Part shown: positions 11,601 through 23,600 of the stretch, piece by piece
Layout of the letters: every line of letters starts with the position of its first letter
How positions within the stretch are numbered: the stretch's first letter is position 1
Source: Nectonema munidae
Lineage: Eukaryota; Nematomorpha; Nectonematoida; Nectonematidae
DNA: 64,000 nucleotides
NCBI GenBank assembly: GCA_030549495.1
Contig: JAUIRK010001009.1
Coordinates: 1 to 64,000, forward strand
Reading direction: 5' to 3'
Notes under the pieces: model-generated
What the model saw: only the letters and a program-made list of their open reading frames with translations
Told to the model about the DNA's origin: nothing
Database searches by the model: none
Program-made: the position numbers and the translations under genes

Positions 11601-14600
11601 TACCTCAAGTATAGAATGGCTAGATTCAAGCCAAATAAAAGCCAGTATGTTTCCAATTTTTTTTATTTTATATCGTACCCTCTTCATATTTTCATCGAAA
11701 AGAAAATCTCTCTAAAGTATAACCAAAATATCTAATAGCCAAGTACCTAGACTATAACTCCAATTTAATATAAAATATCTCCATGCCCCGATGGGAAATT
11801 CTCAGACAAATAAAATCTGGCGTACCTGTTCTATTCATTCAATTTTAGATCTTGCTGCAACTATTTGAAAATTTTCTGAAATTGAAAGTATATTATATAT
11901 TTTTTTAATTTTGAAATATCCCATCACTGGCATAATGAAACTACTGATTCATCGAAATCTGGTAAATGACATTAATTTTTATTAAGCTGATCATGGCTAT
12001 AGATCCTACTTTCAGAAAAATGCACGATGAATTTATGAAAAGATAAAAATCTTCAAATTATTTGTCTTCACGATAATGTCAAGCATATGTTATAACCCAA
12101 AGCGTTATTCACGTGAATAGAGATTAAATAAACGAAGCCTGAATGCTCTCAATCCTAATCGATGAGTGTAAATATAATAGCGGACATAAGGAATTATTAG
12201 TTTGTCTTTTTCGCTTTATCTCTATCATATATGAATAATTTTGTTCTTTTGTTGAGCTAGAAGGTAGTGAAGAGATGGAAGCACAATGACAAACAAGCTA
12301 AGGATCATATGAAGAACAACCATCCTAACTATGCTGGGGTGACGATAATTTTTTAGGGTGACTATTTTGATTTATAAATCTTCAAGATGTGTATTGCATA
12401 ATGGATTATTTTATTCGAGCGAATATATAACGAGGATACTTTTAATAGGAGTAAACCCATACTGATTTCCTAAATACATTCTATATATAATCACTAGAAT
12501 ATATTTAATCTTGAAACAATATCCTGTGTTGCAAGTCAAGTATATATAAGATAGAAGTATATATTTTGTTTTTCTCACAAACTTATACGGAATGAGTTTT
12601 TGGGATTTTATTTTGCCTTTACTAAATGAAAATTCTCTATATCTTATTACTTGGATGAAATCTCAAAAAAACTTTTGAAAACAAAGTGTCTTTGCTTAGA
12701 ATGCAACTGTGAAATGAATTGGACCAAATCTTTAAAAGATATAGATGGTTTTATACGGAAATCTCAAAACAAAACTTGTCCAAAATTTAAATCCACGATT
12801 TCAATTCGTTCGTCATCTTTTTTCACAAGTCCAAAGTCTCTCTCCAAAAATGGCTTCACATAATGTATTCATGGACTCAAAATATCAGAACATCAAAAAC
12901 ATCCTAACAAACTGGATTGAGTGAAAAAACAATAATTGATTGTTTTTCATTTTTTAGAGAAGTTTGTAAAAGATATTTTCAGAATAATCCAATAAAATTT
13001 GGAGGTCCAGGCTGCACAACACAAATCGATGGGTCTGTTTTTTCCCACAAACCAAAATATCATCGTGGGAGGGCTGATGAATAACAAATTTAGGTATTTG
13101 GTTTTGTTGACACTTCTTTTTATCCTGCAATTGGATACATGGAAATTGTTCAAGATAGAAGTGGAATGACATTACTTCCTATAATTGAGAAAGTGGTTCG
13201 ACCTAGATCCGTTATACATAGTGATCAATGGCGAGCTTATGTTAATGGGGACTTTGGTTAATGGATGTTAATGGGGACTTTGAATTTAGTGAATAAAGAA
13301 AATGGAGTTCACACTTAAAACTTATTGAATCTTATTGGAGCAAACAAAAAGCAAATATAAAAAGAATGGAAGAATGCACAAGAAATTTTCTAGAATCTTA
13401 TTTATCTTCAAGAATATTTGTGGCGAGAAAGGTTTTCCAATAACCCCTTTTTCAGTTTATGTGAACACATAACCCAGCAATTCCCTGTATGAAAATAAAT
13501 GTAAATTTTGATTATAATTATATTTACTAAATACATTTTTCGGATTACTTTTAGTAAAATAATCTGTACAGTAAAGCTAGGAAATTATTTGTGGTTCTTC
13601 AGATGGGTGATGTAGGGTGGTTGTTCTTCACTTGCTACTAAAATATTTTTAGGGTGGTTGTTCTTCATATGATCCCAAGCTAATTTAACTTGCTAGGATC
13701 CATACAATTAACGGCAGCCAAGGTGGAATTGAGCGCTGACAGTGAAAGTATAATGTGAAGTTGGGGTTCTCTCTCTCTTAACGATTTCAATTTTGCATTT
13801 TTACGATCTTTTCAAATGACAGCGATAAAGAATTATTTTTTCAGTGAAAATAACTAGAAATGCTTTTACAATTTTTGTTTGATGTACAGTAAAACTTACG
13901 TTCCCGTACTTATATACTATGATTATGTGCGCATGTGCTTTCATTCGTGCTAATCAAGCTAGCGCTCGCTTTGAAAAGATGTTTTATATGCAAAATAGGC
14001 TCTTTCTATATCTGCCATACTTATTTTTTATTATACAGAAGGAGATGCCTATCGAAAATATTTCTGTTACAAACTTCTAAGAAATTTGCAAAAACTACAC
14101 AATTTGCTCCACTAAAGCTTATTCTTGAGAATGGATCTCTTTTATCTACTGCCTTTTCCCATTAATCTAAGCGAGTTTCTTGTGGTTTATCTTTTTCTCA
14201 GAAAGATCTCATTGTTAATCCTTTAAATCTCAGTTTTGTCTCTTAACGTTAAATATGACTAGACGCCATTTGATGCATTTTCAATTTTACATCTTTTTAT
14301 TTCTGTGTTTTATATGCTTGAATATTAAGGTTTTTGGAGTTGTAAATTTTTTATACAACACCTGCATTTATCATTTCTTTCCATTTTTTATATCAAACTT
14401 TTTTTAAAATGTTCAAAACTCCTTTATCTTATTCCAAATTTTCAAGATTCAAAAATAGTCCTGTCTTTTTTTTTTAAATAAATTCTTCATTTTGTGCATC
14501 AATTGACCCTTTCCGGCGTTTTAATAAAAATTTATTTTGTCCCTCAGGCCATCGTCTAGTATTAAACTATTTTATTGCATGTGTGTATACGAATATATCA

Positions 14601-17600
14601 GAAAATAGATTACAATTTTTTTCAAACAAATCAAAATATATGAAAACATCTAAATCCAATATACGTCACAAATAAAATATCTACTTTAAGATGACATCCA
14701 TTTAAATATTTAAGGTCAATATTTCAATCCTTTAGTGGAATCTTTAATTTCAGTTGGTCTTGTTCGGAATCTATCGATTGCAGGAGCACCATATGATTGG
14801 CGCAAAACTCCTGGTAATTTTTTAATGTTTTATACCAATCAAATGAAATTTAAGTTATGAAAAAAGTCAACACCAAATGCGTATACTTATTATAGCGTGG
14901 GTGCTGAAAAATCTACTTTTGTAAAAATGAACTTTTCGTTTTGCATATGCTTTTTGAAATTTTTTTCATTTTAGTTATTCAGTGCTTTATTTATGCAACG
15001 TATTTTTCTGTAGGCACTAAAGCGGGTATTATCGGTCACTTTGATAAAATGGGCGTCACCTGTTTATACGGACCCCTCTTCAACATCCTTGAACCGCGAT
15101 AGAGCAGTCGCTTGTCTAAGACGCTCATTTTCAAAAGGTCGCATGTTTCACCCTTATAAAAATGGTTTACTGTAATTTCAAATAAAATTTGATAGGTGCT
15201 AAGCTAATTGCACCACTTAGGCTAGTTGAGGGTTCAACTGGGGCGCGTTGCAAATGCAGCTGCTCAGTTTGTAATGGGGATGGGGGGAGTTGACGGTAAA
15301 ACCATTAAAAAAATGAACTTTAAATACAATTTTAACATTCATGCCCTTTGTATAAGGTAGTCAAAAACATACCAGACTTATTGAAACACGATTTATAAGC
15401 ATTTGGATGCTTGCAAGAAATTTACTTTATTGGCTCTTGATTGCCCTGCGGATATTTAAATGGCATTGTGATTTTAGAATAGCTCTGAATTTTTTTATTT
15501 TGCAATAAGGTTTTGATTATTTTAAATGTGTAGTTTTTGGTTTCAATGTTCTTAATTTTAATTAAGATATCTTATTTGATTCCATTGATACATAACCGAA
15601 AAATTAAGCAAGTGTGAATAGTCATCATTTGAGATTTTACTTTGCATGGAAATTAAGTGTAGCAATTTTAACTCGAGTCGCCGTGTTCTTAATTTTGTTA
15701 ATAATAATCTTATCGAATTGTTGAGTGATCATTTAAAGTAACAAGTGCCTTGGATACTTCATTTTTATGATCCTTCTTAGCAAATATATGATCATAATAT
15801 GCCTCTTTTATCTGTTTCACTTGCTATCTGATATAAAAAGTTTCAGGGCTTATGTGAGCACATTTCTGCTGTACTCATGGCCATCTAATAGAGTGTTTTT
15901 AAACACGGCTTAAAGCAATCCTAAAACAAAGGGAACTTAGAGAGGACGCGCTTTGCGCTGTAAATCGAAGTTTTAATGCCGCGTGCATTCAATTTTTCGT
16001 ATTTTCAAGTATTTGCACTCACTATCAATAAAAAAGTGCACACCTAAAAGAGTTCTATCCGTTATATTTTTCAAACTAAGTAATGTTTTTTTTTGCACAA
16101 AATGCGAAATAAAGTACTTAACATTTTGAGTGTTTTATAAAAAAAATTGTTGTTCGATTTTTTGGTTATTTTAAAAAGAATTTTACATGGCTGTAATTTC
16201 CCCTTGGCATTGACTTGCATTGAACGAGTTGGGTAATTTCGTAATTTTTGTTAAATATGTGTACTTTGAATTGTGAAAGCTGAAAATGTAGAATTCGTTG
16301 AAAATTTGAAGAAATTGGTTGAAGCCCTCTACAATGCAAATAATAAAAGCAGAGTTGTGATTATTTGCCACTCAATGGGCTGTCTCAATTCGCTCTACTT
16401 CCTCAACAGCCAAAGTTCACAGTGGAAAAAGGAATACATTCGTTGCTTCATCACTCTTTCAGGTGTCTGGGCTGGCACCGTTAAGTCAGTTAAAGTCTAC
16501 GCTAGAGGTTTCGCAATTATCTCTATTTTAACTCATTCATTTTATATGTGTACATACACGCACGCACGCACGCACGCATGGCTATATATGTAAAAACTAA
16601 TAATAATTCACGCCATCTTATATTTAACTAGACTAGTTATGATGTTCATGTTATGTAATTAAAGGAGGTTATAAAATATTGAATAAAAATTGAAAAACTA
16701 TGCATCCATTTATTTCTGCTATCTGGTGGAAGCGAAATTTTACAAATCATATTCCTACGTTTTACTGATTGGAGGCAAAGTCTTTTCAAGTCTTATTCAT
16801 TTGCTATTCTTTATTATATATTAATTTAGTAGTGATTAAAATTCTTCGAAATTTATGTTTATTTGTAAGACAGTTTGTTCCGTGTTTGATTTGTTTTAAT
16901 CAAAATGGGAATATGACAATTTTAGAAGCTTGTGTTTTTGAAGAAGAATGGAAATAATACATTTTTAAAGATCTCTATGTTTTAGTGCTATTTAAAGGAA
17001 GTATTAGAGTGTTGAACGTTGCCTCATCAAGTTTAACTAAAAATATAATTACAAAATTTTTAATTCATTTCTAAGTTTTAGAGTAGTCAAAAAATCATTC
17101 ATCTCAATTATCGTTTTCTATGTCTCTAATTTATGAAATATAATTAAATTCAATTAAATTTTCGTATTAAAATTGAAGAGACGGCAAAAATGTTACATTA
17201 ACTTTAGACTGACCCTTAAAATATGAAATTCACTTTTTTACCACGTGAAGTCTGAAGCGCAAAAATACGTTCCTCTTCAATTTAAAAGGGGTATCTTTTA
17301 TTTTAAAAATATTAATAATGACACTAAAGTGACAAAGAATATATTGATTTCAACTGATGAAGATGACAATTTTTGATAATGAAGCTACAATTTCAATCAA
17401 ATTCAATTTTTTCTATATAAGATCACTTATTGTTTAGAATTGCGAATTTCGTAGAACTCTAAAGAGAAAAATGCGTTATAAATTCTTTTTCTTGTAATAT
17501 GGAATTTGTTGGAAAAATCTTTAAGAAGAATTATTGAATATAAATGAAATGAAGAATTCAAATTAAAATTTGAAAAAAGTAGAAAGATTTTTGGCATTTT

Positions 17601-20600
17601 TACTTCATAATCAGGGATTTTTAAATTTTTAAGAATCTCAGTCTGTGATTTACACAAAAAGTTAGAAGAGAATACAAAAAAGATGTCAAAATAAAAAATT
17701 CTAAATCTGAATTCAAAGAAAGTTTTTTTCTTCGAGATATGAAATATTGAATGAGTTACTAATTGATCAGAGAGCCATGTTACAAATACTGATATTACAA
17801 ATATTGCTAGAATTAAAATGGCGAATTAAATTTGATATATCAGTAAATTTCGAGTTAAGTGACTGACAATTCAAACTTACTCACTCAAAATTAATATTAT
17901 TGTGAGAGTTAAGAACATTGTTAATATAGATAGAAAAGGGAAAATTGAGTTCCTCATAACCTTATTAAAAAGTGATTGAAGGAATAAATCATGATTTATT
18001 TAATGAAAATCAAAGAAGAAAATAACAATAATCTTTATTTTATTTTTATTCTCCATTTTCCCTCCAATCTTCACTTTCTTTTTCCTTCTCTTTTTCCCCC
18101 AAAAGTAGACGCAAACCAAGAGATCGAAAATTTGAAAGTTGTCCCATTTTTTTTAAATAAACGCCAAAAGTTTAATATTTTCTCATTTTATTCAAAACCT
18201 TGTTGATACCATCGATAAAAGAATTTGTTTTTCAAATGATCATTTAAGGAAAGGACTCCAGAAAAATCTCACCTATTTTCAATTTTTAGAAGGATATACA
18301 GACTCTTCTTTATCATTGAATATTAATAAATCTAATTTTCTATTTCTTCTATTTTAATTTCAGCACAGTAATCATCAATTATTTCAAAGTAGCATTCTTT
18401 AGCTTTTCAAAGGCTTTCTTGTTTTTCTTGTATTGGGCAGTTTTGATTTTTGATCATTTTGTTCCATCGGATTGCAGATTTACTCTTTAAATGATCTAAT
18501 ACTTTCATGCTTTTTCTCTGTGATCAAGAAAAATAACAACTTTAAATATAATATCAGGTTAAGATCTTTCTTAGAAAACATTTTTAATTTTATTAGGTTC
18601 ATTTTAGATTAAACGTATTAAAACGTGAATGTTGGATGAACCAATTCACTTTTCTTTTTCCCTACTTTGGAACGTCACTTTGATTTAAGTGCCTTTAGAT
18701 ATCGAAGGAATCGTAAAAATTCTATAAAGCTGTGTAGAACATTTCACCATTATTACTTCTTAGATTTTTTCAAATTGTTGGCAAACATAAAAACATATTT
18801 TCTTGATCAAAAGTGTTACGTAAATTGTATTTATCGCATGCCCTTCTAAAATCTTGAAAAGCAGCAAAAATGTTTATCTCTCGTTAAAATGTCCTTCAAT
18901 GTTGATATCTTAAAAATGAAATAAATAAAAAAACTAATTTTTTTTATTTACATCCTCCCCATTAAAAATATGGCTTCTGATTAATTAAAGTATTACTTAT
19001 ACAAAAGTTATTTGAAGATTTTTTATTGATCTCATAAAGAAAAAACTTGTAAAAGTCGAGAATTTAATAAGCTGCTTTATTGAACGTATTTCAGATCTTC
19101 ATCTACTCCTTCTACTTTGTGTTACACTTTAGGTGACGACCTGGATGTTTTCATTTTAAACACGATCACTCTGCGAACAGCACAAATAACATTTCCTAGC
19201 TTGTCATGGCTGTTACCTAGGACGGAGGTTTGGCCGGCTGATGAAGTTTTTGCTACTACACCTCTCAAAAACTACACTCTTTCAAATTTGTGGCATTATT
19301 TTATAGATCTTGGTATTGAAGACGGTAATTTTACTCTCTAGCAACATAGTGTATTTATAGGTTCAGAGACGATTCGGCCTCAAGGCAATGTTAATATCAA
19401 ATGCATTCAAAGGGCGAATTGTCCGTAGGCTGAATTGACCTGTTTCCTATTTATCTGAAGTTTATGTTATCATCGTATGACAAAGTTTCTCACAATTAAC
19501 ATTGAAGTTCTCTACAGAGCCGTTGTCGTGATTGTAACTTTTTCAGCGCTTTATTCTTGTTTTGATGAAGGCAGGGCTCGTTTCGTTAAGCGTCAAACTG
19601 GGTAATTGTTCCATCTCTGGCAAAGTTCTACCATGTTCAATTAATAAAAATATTAGTAGGAATTTGTACTTTAGTCTTTAGATTAATAATTTCCTCCATA
19701 ACACTGAATATTGATTTTGAATAGTTTTCATTTTTTAAATTTTGATTTGAAGTTTTGCAATCACCTAGAGGGGGACGAAAATAAACTCATTCTTTTAGGA
19801 GTGTTGGGACAACTAAATTATTTAAAAGCGTTGTTCTACACGCATTGAATCATGCAGAATCGTCACTCTCATCACAAATTATTCTTTTAACATTTCCATT
19901 AAATATAATTCCTCACATAATATTTTAGGTGACAAATTTTTATCGTTTCACATACAAAATTTAAAATAAATTCGACACAACGCTTTTCTTCGAATCCATT
20001 TCCTTGCAATTCTCTCTTCGTTTTATTGAACGCTCTTCCAACGTATGTTTGTTCAGAAAGTTTACCTTTCATTGTTTTATGCAAATCAGAAACAACGAAA
20101 ATTTTGGAAACATTTAAAAAATGTAATTGCGAGTTAAAAATTATGTTTTCATTTCGAGTACTTACATCGGCATTAAGGCATTGCTTGCTACACTTGTTGC
20201 ACGAATTCATTAAAATGGTGTTGTTAAAGTCGTTTAATCCACTTTCAGCGTACACTATGTGGAAGATAAGTCAACGTTTACTTCCGGATATCACTTCGTC
20301 CCCTGGCGTTGAAGTATTTTGCTTGCATGGAAGTGGTGTTAAAACGCCCTCAAAACTTGAATGGAAAAAGCAAACAGATTTCCCGAACAAAAAACCAGTA
20401 GTTTTGTATGGTCCAGGCGATGGAACTGTCAATCTCCAGAGTTTAGCGTTTTGCAAGTAAGACACTCCACTTTTTTGACATGGATTGATATATTGACACT
20501 CTTTCCTAATCTGAGTTCTTAAAATCGTGTAGTGGGGCCGAAATTTTGGTGGTGTTTCTACAATTTTTCATAGTATTGGCGCTACTATTTAAGGTCATGG

Positions 20601-23600
20601 TGTTCAATTTAAATGGCCTAATCTTTTTGCCTAGTGCCGAAGTAAGTTATCTTTTGAAGCCTATCAAACTGTTTTAACGACGAGTTTCCGTTTTTCCCAA
20701 TTAATCTTGAACCAGCTGATTCTCTGCCTGTCGTAGCAAATATATAATTTAGACTTCCACAAAATAGAAAATTCTTTACCCGCAAAAATATACCCTGGAT
20801 TCCTGGCACTGTAAAAAAATTATGCCGGTACTCGTTTAAAACGGTCTTAATTTTTTACACGCAAAACTTATTAAACGTATAAAATTTCGGAATTAATGTT
20901 AGTAGGTTATTACGTATCAGCGTCTGCAGTGATTGAAATTTTTAATAGAAAATAAAAATATGAGCAAGAGTAAAGTGTGTAGGATTTTACTTGAGAGAAC
21001 GTCACTTGTTGCTTTATAATTTCAAGGCAGGTTAGTCCGCTAGTCAAAACCTACGTCATCCTACACTTTATGTCAGTGTTAATTGCGATAGGGCGAATCT
21101 TTTATGCCGATTAGCAGGCGCTCACGGGCACCGTCTCGCGTGTTTGTCTGTGCACAAACTGGGTTAGAGAGGGAGAATATTAAGAATTTAATAGTACACA
21201 TTTTCAAAAGTTTGGTAATTGAAGGGCTGGAAAGAGGCAAAAATTGAACTAAAATGGAAGGAAGAAAGATATTAATTGAATGAGAATGAAATAAAGGTGC
21301 ATTTCAATATGAGATGATGCATGTAGAATGCAACCACTATCTCCGATAAGAAAGCATTGGAAAAAGGAGGAAAATGCATGAATAGGTAGGTAGAGAGAGT
21401 AAGACTGAGTACAACAATAGTATTGGGTGACTAGGTGTGGCCTAGATAAAAAGAAAGGAAATCACAAGGAACAACGATCATAGAAGTGAAAATTATGCAG
21501 AGACATGCGCTAATTTAAATAATTTTCTCAATACCTCACTACTTTATCCAAATTCTTCCACATTCATATAGAAGTCTAGAGTGATCTCTTTTTTCTTAGA
21601 GTTCTTGTGAATAAAACCTGAATATCGTACCTGATCAGGTTTCTGCCATTTTATTATTCAAATTACAAAAAAACAAATAGAATTGCAAAAGACCAAATAT
21701 GGAAGTACAAAAAACAAAATAGAATTACAAAAAGGCAAAATAGAACTAAAAAAAGTATAAACATAACAAAATGAAAAAATTCTCTTATAAAATATAAATT
21801 ACAGGCCTTCCAGCGATTCCTAGTTTTTTCCGACCTTCCTAGTTTTCCCTAGTTTTTTCAATAGTTTCCTAGTTTTTTGTTATATATTTTTTATTATTTT
21901 CTTTTTTCATTATTTGTTAACTTTTCTAAAAAAATTCAATACACTAAAATATAAAATTTAGTTCAACTACTGGAGCTAATCAACTCATTAGCCATGCTGA
22001 TACACAAAAGCATAGAAATAAAGTTCCTCTTGCCAATCAAAAATTATTGATGCCAGCTAGTCAAAGAATTGGTACAAGTGAACAAAGAGTCGAAGCTTTA
22101 GATAAAACAGTTTACCTTGAGACTATATCCATCAATGATCAAGTCACAAAAGCAGAAATTTTGTGGGCTATGCAGGTTGCTGCTGGAAATTATTCTTACT
22201 CATCATGCGAGAGCATTTCAAAGCTTTTTAAAGCTATGTTTCCTGGAACTGTTTCTGATAAATTTTCAATGAGTAAATCAAAAGTTTCTTATCTAATATC
22301 AGATGGACTTGGTCCTTATTTCAAAAAAGAATTTACTACAAATATAAGACAAACTAAAAGTCCTTTCACAATTGAATTTGACGAGTCAAGTAATGCTCAC
22401 CAGAAAAAACAGTGTGATATTGTAATTAGATTTTGGAATGAGAAAAAAGGCGTTGGTCATGCTAAAGCAAAAAATGTTAGTGATGCAATTATTGAAGCTT
22501 TAACAGAAGATGAATATCAATTACCTTTATGTCAACTGGTTTCTTTGAGTGGAGATGTTCCAAACATTAATAAGGCAATATGGAAAAATATACAAACATA
22601 TCTCAAAGAAGCTGATTTTTCCGGGTTGGTTCCTTTTGTTCCTTGCATCTTGCATACTTTTCATAATTCTCTTGAAAAAATAACAGAATCATTTAAAAGA
22701 TGTATTGATGAAAGAAATGATATTGGTAAAAAGGGAATTCGAATGATTAATTCTTACGTAAAGCAATAAAAGTGTTTTTTTCTTTGAAATTTTATCTATA
22801 CATTGAACTTTATTAGTTCCTAGTTTTTACTTCTTCTTTTATAGGAATATCCTACTTTTTTATTGTTACAAATCCTACTTTTTTCCTACTTTTTTAATAT
22901 TCGCCACTGGAGGGTCTGTAAATTATAATCGAATTTAATTTCTTTCACAAATTAAAAATGCATAGAAAATTTGTAGAATTGTACAAAATAATGTAAAATA
23001 TTATAATGTAATTAGAAATTCGGCTACTTTTTCGCAACATTTATGTTCTTTTTGTGATGTGACCGTTAAATCTGGCTTAATCTTTCTAATTGTGACGTTA
23101 CTGAAGTTAATTTCAATATCTTATCCATACTCTCTCCTTAAGACTTAAAAGATTCTATTTACTGCACTAAATTAAAAATAGTGTCCCTGTCATTTCGCAA
23201 AAGTTGGTGGTAAATTATGGAAAATTGATATTTATTCCTCTTTTTCATGCCTCCATTGAAGCTCTTCATCCAAATTCAATTTAATGGATTCTCCTAGAGA
23301 ATTTAATTCATAGCAAAAGATCATAAAATCTTATCACGTTGAATTTCATAAAGAGCTTTTTTCGATGTTTTAAAAACTGTCATATCATCATCATCATCAT
23401 CATCATCATCCATTTTGCCTTCGAGGCCTGGTTATTTTTCGCAAAGAGTCGGGGTCAACCAGTTTCCTGCAACAACTACGCCATTTCATTCTTTCTTTAG
23501 CATCACTTCGCACAAGCTTTCTTTTTTCCATATCGTGGTGAATCACTTCATTCCATGCTTTCTTTGTTCTTCATCTTTCCATCAATCAATTCATCTTTTT

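Noticed and set aside
11834-11910. Alternative small PLA2G15 exon after TTCAATTTTAG
   Set aside because: 39 nt and GT-AG bounded, but the phase required by exon 3 gives a stop inside it.
12947-13172. Two overlapping minus-strand frames of about 70 codons
   Set aside because: Antisense to the ISXO2-like transposase, whose plus-strand motifs are clear.
19899-20255. 118-codon minus-strand frame
   Set aside because: Lies across intron 7 and the start of exon 8 of PLA2G15; no family resemblance.
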